From the NCBI GenBank assembly GCA_965140355.1, contig OZ223192.1:1-64000 (forward strand): a stretch of 64,000 nt of DNA. The letters run 5' to 3'. How positions within the stretch are numbered: position 1 is the first letter of the stretch; each line of letters opens with the position of its first letter. Positions 9,481 through 17,043 of the stretch are shown here, piece by piece. The position numbers and the translations under genes were made by a program. The notes under the pieces are model-generated. The model worked only from the letters and a program-made list of their open reading frames with translations. It was not told where the DNA came from and did no database searches. This stretch comes from Acetobacterium sp965140355. GTDB taxonomy: Bacteria; Bacillota; Clostridia; Eubacteriales; Eubacteriaceae.

Positions 9481-10422
9481 ATGATGAAACTACAAACGAA
9501 TTATCCGGTTGATCTACACAGTCACACAACACGATCGGATGGTGGTGATACGCCAACCGAATTTATCAACAATGCGGCTGCATTAGGAATGAAAGTTATT
9601 GTCATTACCGATCATGATGTCATTCCGCCAGAACGTATTGAAGTCAATGGGGTGATGGTCGATCCTGTTTTATATGCCCAAAAAAAGGGAATGAAGCTGC
9701 TACCTGGGATTGAGTTTTCCTGTGAAACTCAGGTCGAAGATGTGCACATTGTAGTGCTGGGGTGTGATTATTCTAATCCGGAAATTTTGGAAATAAATAG
9801 AAGAATCATCGAAAGTAAAATATATTCTTATCAAAAATTATTAGCTGTTTTAGCAGAGCATGGGTACCCCATTACATGGGAGGAAGTTCTTAATTATGAT
9901 GATATTCCGAGAAAGCCCGAAGATGTTCAAAAGAAAATCATATTCAATCTTATGGCTGAAAAAGGATATGTCAAAACTTGGTCTGAGGCCAAATTACTGG
10001 TTCGAAATAACCCTGATTTTGCGGTGAAACGAGAAAAACCCGAGGCCATTGAGATCATAAATCTTGCTCATAAAAGTGGCGGTGTCGCCATCCTGGCACA
10101 TCCTTATTTGATTGATGAGACAGTAAAAACCCGACAGGGAATGATGACCCGGGCGGCTTTTATTGATATGCTTATCGATGGCGGTTTGGATGGGATTGAA
10201 GCATCCTATACTTATGATAAAACCACCTATAATGGTAGTATGACTAAGGATGAGATTATTCAAAAGGTGAAAAACGATTATTCAGATAAAGTAAAGATTA
10301 TTTCCGGGGGATCGGATTATCATGCTGATTATAAAAAGACCGATAAAAAAGTGAGAACGATTGGTGAGTGCGGCGTTACACTGGAGTATTTTGAAAACAA
10401 TGAAATATTGATGAATCTTTAA
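9481..10422 (+). CDS. PHP domain metal-dependent phosphoesterase
   Basis: 313 residues with the complete PHP (polymerase and histidinol phosphatase) metal site: DLHSHTTRSDG near residue 12, ITDHD at about 42, GIEFSCE at about 79, HIVVLGCD, LAHPYL around 205 and GSDYHAD near the C terminus. Stand-alone PHP proteins are mostly phosphoesterases such as nucleoside 3',5'-bisphosphate or histidinol phosphatases. The context among aldolases and a kinase suggests a phosphorylated sugar or sugar-derived substrate, which is inference. GGAAGG precedes the ATGATG start. Confidence 0.8.
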   Translation: MMKLQTNYPVDLHSHTTRSDGGDTPTEFINNAAALGMKVIVITDHDVIPPERIEVNGVMVDPVLYAQKKGMKLLPGIEFSCETQVEDVHIVVLGCDYSNPEILEINRRIIESKIYSYQKLLAVLAEHGYPITWEEVLNYDDIPRKPEDVQKKIIFNLMAEKGYVKTWSEAKLLVRNNPDFAVKREKPEAIEIINLAHKSGGVAILAHPYLIDETVKTRQGMMTRAAFIDMLIDGGLDGIEASYTYDKTTYNGSMTKDEIIQKVKNDYSDKVKIISGGSDYHADYKKTDKKVRTIGECGVTLEYFENNEILMNL

Positions 10423-10442
10423 TTAGATTGATCAATATTTCA

Positions 10443-10456
10443 TGTAAACGTTTAGG
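10443..10456 (+). promoter_or_regulatory. cre-like site overlapping the ribosome site of the HAD gene
   Basis: TGTAAACGTTTAGG matches 12 of 14 positions of the cre consensus TGWAARCGYTWNCW. It runs into the AGGAG ribosome site of the HAD gene, so a bound repressor here would act as a roadblock within the operon. Confidence 0.5.
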
Positions 10457-10467
10457 AGATGATGCGG

Positions 10468-11142
10468 ATGATTATAAAAAACAAAGAAGCTAATTTTTAT
10501 CAGTATCTTATTTTTGATTTGGATGGAACTTTGGTGGATACGTGTCCGGATATCATTGAATCGGTGAAGTATCTTATCAACCGTTACGGATTTGACCAAA
10601 AAAGTGATGCGTTTATTCGAAACTGTATTGGTGGCGGTGCCAGAAATGTGCTCTTAAAAGCGATTGGTGAAGAGCACGAAGCATTGATTGACAGTGAAAT
10701 TTTGCCTTTATTTGTCGATCATTATACAAAAAATTGTGACAAAAAAACTTTTGCTTATTCTGGAGTAGTCGAGACACTGGAGTACTATAAGTCCCAGGGA
10801 AAAGCGATGTCGGTAGCAACTTTTAAAATTCGAAGCGCTACAGTTAAAATCTTGAAAACGTTGGGTTTGTTTGATTATTTTGATATGCTTGTGACCGCTG
10901 ACGATGTAAACAATCCCAAACCCCATCCTGATTGTATTAATGCGATCTTAGACCATTACCAATGTAAAAAATCTCAGGCCATTCTTATTGGAGATACAAA
11001 AACCGACTATTTGACGGGAACGAATGCCGGCATTGATGTTTGCGGAGTGACATATGGATATGGGGATTCGGAAGTTTTAAACAAACTAAAACCGGCTTAC
11101 GTGATTGATGAGATCGAAGAACTAAAAGAAGTTGTGTTATGA
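10468..11142 (+). CDS. HAD-superfamily phosphatase, phosphoglycolate phosphatase-like
   Basis: 224 residues. Motif I is FDLDGTLVDT near residue 15, with the nucleophile and acid/base aspartates; a helical cap domain follows; motif III is the lysine of NPKPHPD, and motif IV is GDTKTDYLTG. This is subfamily IA (Gph/PgmB-like). It could dephosphorylate a sugar phosphate or be a beta-phosphoglucomutase relative; the motif alone cannot decide. The start at 10468 lies nine bases after AGGAG, while the ATGs at 10459 and 10462 are too close to it. It sits between the PHP gene and the three DeoC-like aldolases. Confidence 0.8.
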   Translation: MIIKNKEANFYQYLIFDLDGTLVDTCPDIIESVKYLINRYGFDQKSDAFIRNCIGGGARNVLLKAIGEEHEALIDSEILPLFVDHYTKNCDKKTFAYSGVVETLEYYKSQGKAMSVATFKIRSATVKILKTLGLFDYFDMLVTADDVNNPKPHPDCINAILDHYQCKKSQAILIGDTKTDYLTGTNAGIDVCGVTYGYGDSEVLNKLKPAYVIDEIEELKEVVL

Positions 11143-11261
11143 AAAATTAGGGAATTGTGAAATCAATAAAGCTAACTGTTTTTTGTTTTTTGGTAATCAG
11201 ACAGCAAATACGGAGGGCGTTTCACAACTACTAATTATAAAAAAAGAGGAGGCAATTTATT

Positions 11262-11984
11262 ATGGTAGATTTATCAAAATTCGACAAAAAAGCGTTGGGA
11301 AAATGTTTTGATCACTCCGTGTTGCCCAAAAACACCACAGAAGCTGACATTCGATCCGGTTGTCGAGAAGCTGTTGCTTATAACTGCGCAGCTTTTTATT
11401 CAGCGACACCATACTGGACACCAGTGGTTCTCGAAGAATTGGCAGGAACGGATCTAGAGATCGGAACCGGTTTGGATTTTCCCTTTGGGGCATCATCCGC
11501 AGTCGTGAAGGCATTTGAAACGGAACAGGCAGTAAAAGCAGGTTGTACGGTTTTGGACATTGTTATGAACGTCGGAGCATTAAAGGACAAGAAATATGAT
11601 GTAATTAAAGACGAATTGGAGGCCTTTAAAAAAGCCGCTCAGGGACACATTACCAAGTGTATTATGGAAGTTTGTTATTTAACCGATGAGGAAATTGCGA
11701 CGGCCTGCAAACTTATTGCCGAAGTTGGAATTGATTATGCTAAAACATCATCCGGACAATTCGAAGGTCCCAGTATGGAACAGTTTTTGGTGATGAAAAA
11801 AACCTTGACCGGAACAGTGGTTAAACTAAAAGTTGCGGGGGTGAAATTTCCCCGGCCCCAAAATGCCTATACTTTTTTGTTAGCCGGTGCGGACTTGATC
11901 GGTACCCGTGCCGCCATTGCCATCATTGATGCCCTTGATCAAATGCGGGAAATCGGTTTAGTACCACAATACGTGGGCGATTGA
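11262..11984 (+). CDS. DeoC-family aldolase, paralog 1
   Basis: 240-residue class I TIM-barrel aldolase of the 2-deoxyribose-5-phosphate aldolase family. The catalytic residues are in place: an aspartate in VLDIVMNVGALK, the Schiff-base lysine in DYAKTSSGQF, and the activating lysine in KLKVAGVKFPRPQNA; LAGADLIGTRAA forms the phosphate site. FDFPFG-type segment reads LDFPFGASSAVVKAFE. It differs from paralogs 2 and 3 in the substrate pocket (FYSATPYWTPVV against FCFSSSYWTKVV). GGAGG precedes the ATG by 8 bases. The gap before it (119 bp) may hold an internal promoter, but none is convincing. Confidence 0.85.
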   Translation: MVDLSKFDKKALGKCFDHSVLPKNTTEADIRSGCREAVAYNCAAFYSATPYWTPVVLEELAGTDLEIGTGLDFPFGASSAVVKAFETEQAVKAGCTVLDIVMNVGALKDKKYDVIKDELEAFKKAAQGHITKCIMEVCYLTDEEIATACKLIAEVGIDYAKTSSGQFEGPSMEQFLVMKKTLTGTVVKLKVAGVKFPRPQNAYTFLLAGADLIGTRAAIAIIDALDQMREIGLVPQYVGD

Positions 11985-12007
11985 CAAATTTGTTTAAGGA
12001 GAATTGA

Positions 12008-12727
12008 ATGATTGATTTTAAAAAAATGACAAAATGGGATATGGGAAAATGTTTTGATTATGCAATTTTACCGAAGGATACAACCGAAGCGCATATTCGT
12101 AGCGAATGCAAGAAAGCCATCGCATATAACTGCAAGGCATTTTGTTTTTCATCGTCATACTGGACAAAAGTTGTCGCTGAAGAATTACAAGGAACCGATC
12201 TGCTTATTGGTGCCGCCATCGGATTTCCGTTTGGCCAGCAAAGCAGTGCGGTTAAAGCTTTTGAGGCGGAAGAAGCAGTACGGATGGGAGCGACTGTCTT
12301 AGATAGTTGTATGAACGTCGGCGCATTAAAAGATAAAAAATATGCTGAGGTTTTACAGGAATTTAAGGATTTTAAAAAAGCGGCCGGTCCGGTAATGACT
12401 AAAATGATTCTGGATACCGAATTTCTAACCGATGAAGAAATTGCAACCGCCTGTAAACTCATCGCAGAGGCAGAACTGAATTGGGCCAAGTCAGCATCCG
12501 GTCAATGGCAAGGTCCCAGTATGGAAGATGTGTTGATCATGGTTGATACCTTAAAAGATACAAACGTCAAGGTCAAAGTTTCGGGGGTGAAATTTCCCCG
12601 ACCGCAAAATGCTTATGCGTTTTTGCTGGCGGGAGCGGAACTTATCGGATCACGATCGGCACCAGAAATCATTGACGCGTTGGATATGATGCGAAAAATA
12701 AAGCTGATTCCAGAATATGAAGGTTAA
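12008..12727 (+). CDS. DeoC-family aldolase, paralog 2
   Basis: 239 residues, starting 24 bp after paralog 1 with an AAGGAG site. The aspartate (VLDSCMNVGALK), Schiff-base lysine (NWAKSASGQW) and second lysine (VKVSGVKFPRPQNA) are kept; the phosphate loop is LAGAELIGSRSA. It is clearly nearer to paralog 3 than to paralog 1, sharing IGFPFGQQSSAVKAFE. Residues around the active lysine differ between all three (TSSGQF, SASGQW, TSTGQY), so the copies have diverged in specificity or form a mixed oligomer. Not an assembly duplication, because the nucleotide sequences differ throughout. Confidence 0.85.
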   Translation: MIDFKKMTKWDMGKCFDYAILPKDTTEAHIRSECKKAIAYNCKAFCFSSSYWTKVVAEELQGTDLLIGAAIGFPFGQQSSAVKAFEAEEAVRMGATVLDSCMNVGALKDKKYAEVLQEFKDFKKAAGPVMTKMILDTEFLTDEEIATACKLIAEAELNWAKSASGQWQGPSMEDVLIMVDTLKDTNVKVKVSGVKFPRPQNAYAFLLAGAELIGSRSAPEIIDALDMMRKIKLIPEYEG

Positions 12728-12794
12728 GTTGAGAAAAAACAAAAAATTGAATCGATAGTCAAGATTTGATTGGTTAAAACGAAAGGAGGAGACG

Positions 12795-13523
12795 ATGGTA
12801 GATTTATCAAAAATGACAAAGTGGGAAATGGGTAAGCTGTTTGATTATTCGGTGTTGCCCAAAAATTCGACCGAGGCAATGATTCGTCAAGGTTGCCGGG
12901 ATGCGATAAAATATAACGCTAAGGCATTTTGCTTCTCATCATCGTATTGGACGAAAGTTGTTGTTGCGGAGCTGCAGGGAACAGATTTAATGATTGGTGC
13001 TGCCATTGGGTTTCCATTTGGCCAGCAAAGCAGTGCGGTAAAAGCGTTTGAAACGGAGGAAGCAGTTCGAATGGGGGCTACTGTACTTGATAACTGCATG
13101 AACGTCGGCGCATTAAAAGATAAAAAATATGATGAAATTAGCAGAGAATTTAAGGCGTATGTCAGTGCCGCGGGTGGGATGATGACAAAAATGATCATCG
13201 AAACATGTTTGTTGACAAAGGAAGAAATAGCGGTTGCCTGCAAGTTGGTAGCTGAAGCCGGAATCGATTGGGTTAAAACCTCAACGGGTCAATATGTGGG
13301 GCCATCAGTTCAGGACGTGATGATCATGGTTGATGCGTTAAAGGATACTCAAACAAAAGTTAAGGTAGCCGGGGTAAAAGCGCCACGGCCTCAAAATGCG
13401 TTTGCTTTTTTTGCGGCCGGTGCGGAGCTGATTGGAACCCAGGGTGCAGCCGAAATATTGGATGCCGTGGAGGATCTTCGAAAAATTGGTTTATGTCCTG
13501 CTTATATAGGGCAAGATCAATAA
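12795..13523 (+). CDS. DeoC-family aldolase, paralog 3
   Basis: 242 residues, preceded by GGAGG six bases before the ATG and 67 bp after paralog 2. Active-site aspartate in VLDNCMNVGALK, Schiff-base lysine in DWVKTSTGQY, second lysine in VKVAGVKAPRPQNA. It begins MVDLSKMTKWEMGKLFDYS, like paralog 1 in the first residues and paralog 2 afterwards. The DeoC family splits deoxyribose 5-phosphate to glyceraldehyde 3-phosphate and acetaldehyde; whether these three use that substrate is open. An FGGY kinase follows. Confidence 0.85.
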   Translation: MVDLSKMTKWEMGKLFDYSVLPKNSTEAMIRQGCRDAIKYNAKAFCFSSSYWTKVVVAELQGTDLMIGAAIGFPFGQQSSAVKAFETEEAVRMGATVLDNCMNVGALKDKKYDEISREFKAYVSAAGGMMTKMIIETCLLTKEEIAVACKLVAEAGIDWVKTSTGQYVGPSVQDVMIMVDALKDTQTKVKVAGVKAPRPQNAFAFFAAGAELIGTQGAAEILDAVEDLRKIGLCPAYIGQDQ

Positions 13524-13554
13524 TTAATAAATGGTCATTTTATCTTACTTCAAA

Positions 13555-13568
13555 TGAAAACGTTTAAA
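13555..13568 (+). promoter_or_regulatory. cre-like site before the FGGY kinase
   Basis: TGAAAACGTTTAAA matches 13 of 14 positions of TGWAARCGYTWNCW. It lies in the 70-bp gap between the third aldolase and the kinase, about 25 bp before the kinase start, where it could act as roadblock or as operator of an internal promoter. Confidence 0.5.
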
Positions 13569-13593
13569 ATTATTCGAAAAAGGAGAAATTTTG

Positions 13594-15114
13594 ATGGGAA
13601 AATATTTAGTAGGTATTGATGGCGGCACGACAGGTTGTAAAACAATTGTATTTGACTTAGATGGAAAGATGATTGGAACAGATTACCGTGAGTATCCTTG
13701 TTACTATCCCAAACCAGGTTGGGTTGAACAAACGGCAGAAGACATTACTCCGGCTTTATTCGCTTCATGTAAAGCCGCCATTGAAAAATCTGGAGTAGAT
13801 CCTAAAGAGATCTTGGCGGTTGGATTTTCAAGTCAGGGATCGGTTATCGGTTTATTGGATGAGGAAGGAAAATGTATTCGTCCATTTGTTGGATGGCAGG
13901 ACCTGCGGAGCGGCGAAAAAGAAATTAAATGGGTCACGGACAGAATGCCGCGGGAAGATTATTATCAATTAACCGGTGATCCTTTGGGGAATATTTTCAG
14001 TTTGACTAAATTAGTCTGGTTAAAAGAAAATGAACCGGAAAATTGGGCCAAAACAGCCATGTTTTCAACGCATCAGGATTATTTTTTGAAAGAATTTGGT
14101 GCGGATGGCTATTATACGGATTTGTCATCAGCCAGTCGTGATGGAATGTGTGATGTCAATAATAATAGATGGGCAATGGAGATCTTTGATATGCTTGAAA
14201 TTCCGGTCGAAAAACGTCCGGTTATTATTACAAAACCGGGAAAAGTTGTCGGGCATATTCCCGCAGCTGTAGCTGAAAAAACGGGTTTAGCTGAGGGAAC
14301 ACCGCTGTGCATGGGTGCTCATGACCAAAACTGCTGTACGTTTGGTGCCGGCGCCGTCGATGATGGGACCGCGGTGATGGTGATCGGAACATTTGGCTCG
14401 TGTTTTGTAGTATCAAATAAACCCATTAGAGATCCACAAAGTCGTTTAGTTGTAAAAGGGAATCATGGGGTCGAAAATTGGACCATTGAAGCATTCTCAA
14501 ATACAGCGGCATCAAGCTATCGTTGGTATCGGGATACGTTTTGCGATCTGGAAAAGGCCGCCGGGGCATTAACCGGAATTGATCCCTATGAATTAATCAA
14601 TGCTCAGATAGCTAACGTTTCTCCGGGAGCAAATGGCATTACCTTCCTTTCTTATTTGCAGGGCGCTTCTGGTTCGCGCATTAACAGCAATGCCCGGGGA
14701 ACTTTTGTCGGAATGTCACTGGGAACAACGAAAGCTGATATGGCACGTTCAGTGATGGAAGGAATCTGTTATGAAATGAATGACATTGTGCGGGCTGAAG
14801 AAGCAGCAGGCATTAAAATTGAAAGCATTCGGATTACTGGCGGGGCGGCAAAATCGCCGTTGTGGTGTCAGATGTTGGCCGATGTTTTCCAGAAACCCGT
14901 ACATATCCTACAAACCAGCGAAACCGGCTGTTTAGGAGCGGCTCTTTACGCTGGGGTCGGTATTGGCGTTTATGAAAGCTGTAAAGCGGCAGCGGATCAT
15001 GCTGTTCATATCTCAGACACGTACCAGCCGAATCCTGAAAACTTTGAAGCTTATGAAGCGGCTTATAATCGTTTTGTTAATGTGTATGAGGCATTGGACA
15101 AAAAAGTTTTTTAA
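13594..15114 (+). CDS. FGGY-family carbohydrate kinase (xylulokinase-like)
   Basis: 506 residues. N-terminal ATPase fold motif YLVGIDGGTTGCKTIVFD; the catalytic aspartate is in MGAHDQNCCTFGAG (about residue 245); ATP-site glycines in ITGGAAKSPLWCQMLADVF and ETGCLGAALYAGVG. The length and CxWQD-like VGWQDLRSG segment fit xylulokinase or ribulokinase-type members rather than glycerol kinase. It would phosphorylate the entering sugar or polyol of this cluster; the substrate is not readable. The ATG at 13594 is used rather than the adjacent TTG at 13591, with AGGAG nine bases upstream. Confidence 0.85.
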   Translation: MGKYLVGIDGGTTGCKTIVFDLDGKMIGTDYREYPCYYPKPGWVEQTAEDITPALFASCKAAIEKSGVDPKEILAVGFSSQGSVIGLLDEEGKCIRPFVGWQDLRSGEKEIKWVTDRMPREDYYQLTGDPLGNIFSLTKLVWLKENEPENWAKTAMFSTHQDYFLKEFGADGYYTDLSSASRDGMCDVNNNRWAMEIFDMLEIPVEKRPVIITKPGKVVGHIPAAVAEKTGLAEGTPLCMGAHDQNCCTFGAGAVDDGTAVMVIGTFGSCFVVSNKPIRDPQSRLVVKGNHGVENWTIEAFSNTAASSYRWYRDTFCDLEKAAGALTGIDPYELINAQIANVSPGANGITFLSYLQGASGSRINSNARGTFVGMSLGTTKADMARSVMEGICYEMNDIVRAEEAAGIKIESIRITGGAAKSPLWCQMLADVFQKPVHILQTSETGCLGAALYAGVGIGVYESCKAAADHAVHISDTYQPNPENFEAYEAAYNRFVNVYEALDKKVF

Positions 15115-15335
15115 GATTATTCAAAAAAATTTCGTATCCTGAGGATCTGAGTTGTACTTATCAAAGGAATAAATTAAGTAAGCCAAGAAAATAAGATGAT
15201 TTGTGAAAACAAAATGAAATAGGGATCATATTTTTTCATACATGGAATCAAATACGGATGGCATTTATTCACAATTTGCACAATTAAAATAACTGAAAAT
15301 AAGTTGATCGCTCTTTTAATTCGATAAGGTCTATG

Positions 15336-15354
15336 ATAAAATAGAGATAATCAG
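15336..15354 (+). promoter_or_regulatory. 19-bp motif before gntR shared with the cluster promoter
   Basis: ATAAAATAGAGATAATCAG is identical in 18 of 19 bases to 8520-8538. It sits 44 bp before the regulator start and overlaps the best -10-like sequence (TATGATAAAAT, 15332-15342), as expected for an autoregulated operator/promoter. The remaining upstream gap (15115-15335) is AT-rich and shows nothing else. Confidence 0.5.
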
Positions 15355-15397
15355 CAAAATATGTGGCTCAAGGAGTTTTATGGAAGGAAGTATTGAT

Positions 15398-16129
15398 ATG
15401 TACAAAATTAAGCGAGAAAACCCGAAACCATTGTACATTCAATTGGAAGAGTTGATTCGTAACAATATTGAAGAAGGCATCTGGAAGCCGAATACGGCCA
15501 TCCCTTCGGAGAGTGAAATGAACCGTTTGTATGGGGTAAGTCGAATGACGATTCGTTCGGCATGTTCTCAATTGGTACAGGATGGCGTTCTTTACCGGGT
15601 GCCGGGAAAAGGAACATTTGTAGCTGAACCTAAAATTATGACGGAATCGCTGGCTTATATGGGCTTTAGAGAGCAATTGGAACGAATGGGTTATGAAATT
15701 ACCACGGAACTTTTAAATGTTACCGAAAAAGATGCGTCTTTTGGTGTCGCGAAGCGGTTGCAAATTCCTCAGGGAGCGCCAATTCTGGAAATTGAGCGGT
15801 TGCGTTTTTTAAAAGGCGAGCCAATCAGTCTTCATTATTCCAGAATTCCTTATGACTTATGTAAAAATTTAAGTGATCGGGCGCTTGAAGAAGAACAACT
15901 TTGTGTACTTCTGGAACGCGAATATAACTTAAAACCAAGTCGGGTTATGGAAACCTTTGAATCGGTTACCGCATCTGAAAAAGAGAGTAAGCTTTTTAAG
16001 GTATCGCAGGGTTATCCGCTGCTTGTTTTAGAGGATATCCTTTATGATAAAGAGGATAAACCTTTTGAGTATTCAAAAGTTATTTTTCGTGGTGATAAAA
16101 TTAAATTAAAATATGAATATCGTAATTAA
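15398..16129 (+). CDS. GntR/HutC-family transcriptional regulator
   Basis: 243 residues. The N-terminal winged helix spans about residues 5-70 (PLYIQLEELIRNNIEEGIW, IPSESEMNRLYGVSRMTIR, GVLYRVPGKGTFVAEP), followed by a UTRA effector domain (about 85-240) with typical GAPILEIERLRFLKGEPIS and LLVLEDILYDKEDKPFEYS. HutC-type regulators bind sugar phosphates or similar ligands. The start at 15398 follows GGAAGGAAG; an alternative ATG at 15380, after AAGGAG only four bases away, would add six residues. It is the last gene of the sugar cluster and its likely repressor. Confidence 0.85.
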   Translation: MYKIKRENPKPLYIQLEELIRNNIEEGIWKPNTAIPSESEMNRLYGVSRMTIRSACSQLVQDGVLYRVPGKGTFVAEPKIMTESLAYMGFREQLERMGYEITTELLNVTEKDASFGVAKRLQIPQGAPILEIERLRFLKGEPISLHYSRIPYDLCKNLSDRALEEEQLCVLLEREYNLKPSRVMETFESVTASEKESKLFKVSQGYPLLVLEDILYDKEDKPFEYSKVIFRGDKIKLKYEYRN

Positions 16130-16147
16130 AAATAATTGTGTTATAAA

Positions 16148-16183
16148 AGCGTTGCCGATGGTTATCATAGGTAACGTTTTTTA
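16148..16183 (+). terminator. Intrinsic terminator after gntR
   Basis: GCGTTGCC (16149-16156) pairs, with two wobble pairs, to GGTAACGT (16170-16177), followed by TTTTTT. It ends the sugar cluster. Confidence 0.75.
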
Positions 16184-16355
16184 TTTTGAGACAATCAAAA
16201 AGAGGGATTTTCAACGAAAATATGGGCGGTTGATATGGTTAAAACAAAAAATGAAAATAAAGATTAATCGATAAACCTTTTCATCTTGCTTTTAATGTGG
16301 TAAAATTTTATAAAATACGAAAATTAAAGAAACGAAAAGAGTAGGTGTAAATGCT

Positions 16356-17000
16356 TTGAAAAAGATTAGCCAGTTACCATATCGTATTGATCAAGAAGAA
16401 CTATTTCAGCGATTGCATATTTCAAAAGATCGGCCAAAGTATCAGGAATTTGAACGAAGTTATAATAATTTGTTGGAGACTTTGCCGGATTTATTGGATA
16501 TTCAGGCAATGCATGTCTTAAAAAGAAACAATGATGATAAAAAGATTCATAAAGGTCTTTGTGAAGTGAGTCATATTGTTTATTGTATGGTGACATTAGG
16601 ACCAAAAATCAGTGAAGTGTCGACGCAATATTTTGCGGATAAAAACTTCTTAAAAGGCCTGATGATTGACTCTATGGCGGATATATTGCTTTTTAATGCA
16701 TCCAACGATTATTACGAAACCGTCAAAAAGGACATCTATGAAGATCAGGGATATGCCTTGACATTGCGTTATTCGCCCGACGACAATATTATCCCCATGC
16801 AGGTGCAGAAAACAATACTGGATCATGTCAATGCCGAAGAGCTGCTTCCGGTTGGTATAACTAAAGGGTTTATGTATAATCCAGTGAAGACATTAGGCTA
16901 TGTTTATGGTGCTGACAAAAATATTGAATTAGCAAAAAAAGATCATGATTGTATAATGTGTTCCAATATTACCTGTGAATATCGAAGCATCGATGTCTAA
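16356..17000 (+). CDS. Vitamin B12-dependent methionine synthase activation-domain-like protein
   Basis: 214 residues from a TTG start; the ATG five bases earlier (16351) runs at once into a stop in another frame. The segment MVTLGPKISEVSTQYFADKN and the C-terminal GITKGFMYNPVKTLGYVYG resemble the SAM-binding activation domain of MetH, here stand-alone. The tail has a cysteine trio CIMCSNITCEYR, seen in anaerobe versions. Such stand-alone proteins probably support reactivation of corrinoid proteins or split MetH. No corrinoid methyltransferase is adjacent. It ends at a bidirectional terminator. Confidence 0.65.
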   Translation: MKKISQLPYRIDQEELFQRLHISKDRPKYQEFERSYNNLLETLPDLLDIQAMHVLKRNNDDKKIHKGLCEVSHIVYCMVTLGPKISEVSTQYFADKNFLKGLMIDSMADILLFNASNDYYETVKKDIYEDQGYALTLRYSPDDNIIPMQVQKTILDHVNAEELLPVGITKGFMYNPVKTLGYVYGADKNIELAKKDHDCIMCSNITCEYRSIDV

Positions 17001-17001
17001 T

Positions 17002-17036
17002 AAAAGGTTTCTACATTTTTGTAGAAACCTTTTTTA
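17002..17036. terminator. Bidirectional terminator between convergent genes
   Basis: AAAAGGTTTCTACA pairs perfectly with TGTAGAAACCTTTT around a TTTT loop, with A- and T-runs on the two sides, serving both the plus-strand gene ending at 17000 and the minus-strand gene ending at 17044. Confidence 0.9.
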
Positions 17037-17043
17037 AATTGCT

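Noticed and set aside
11262..13523. Three DeoC genes as an assembly duplication
   Set aside because: The copies differ throughout at DNA and protein level and have different spacers, so they are real diverged paralogs.
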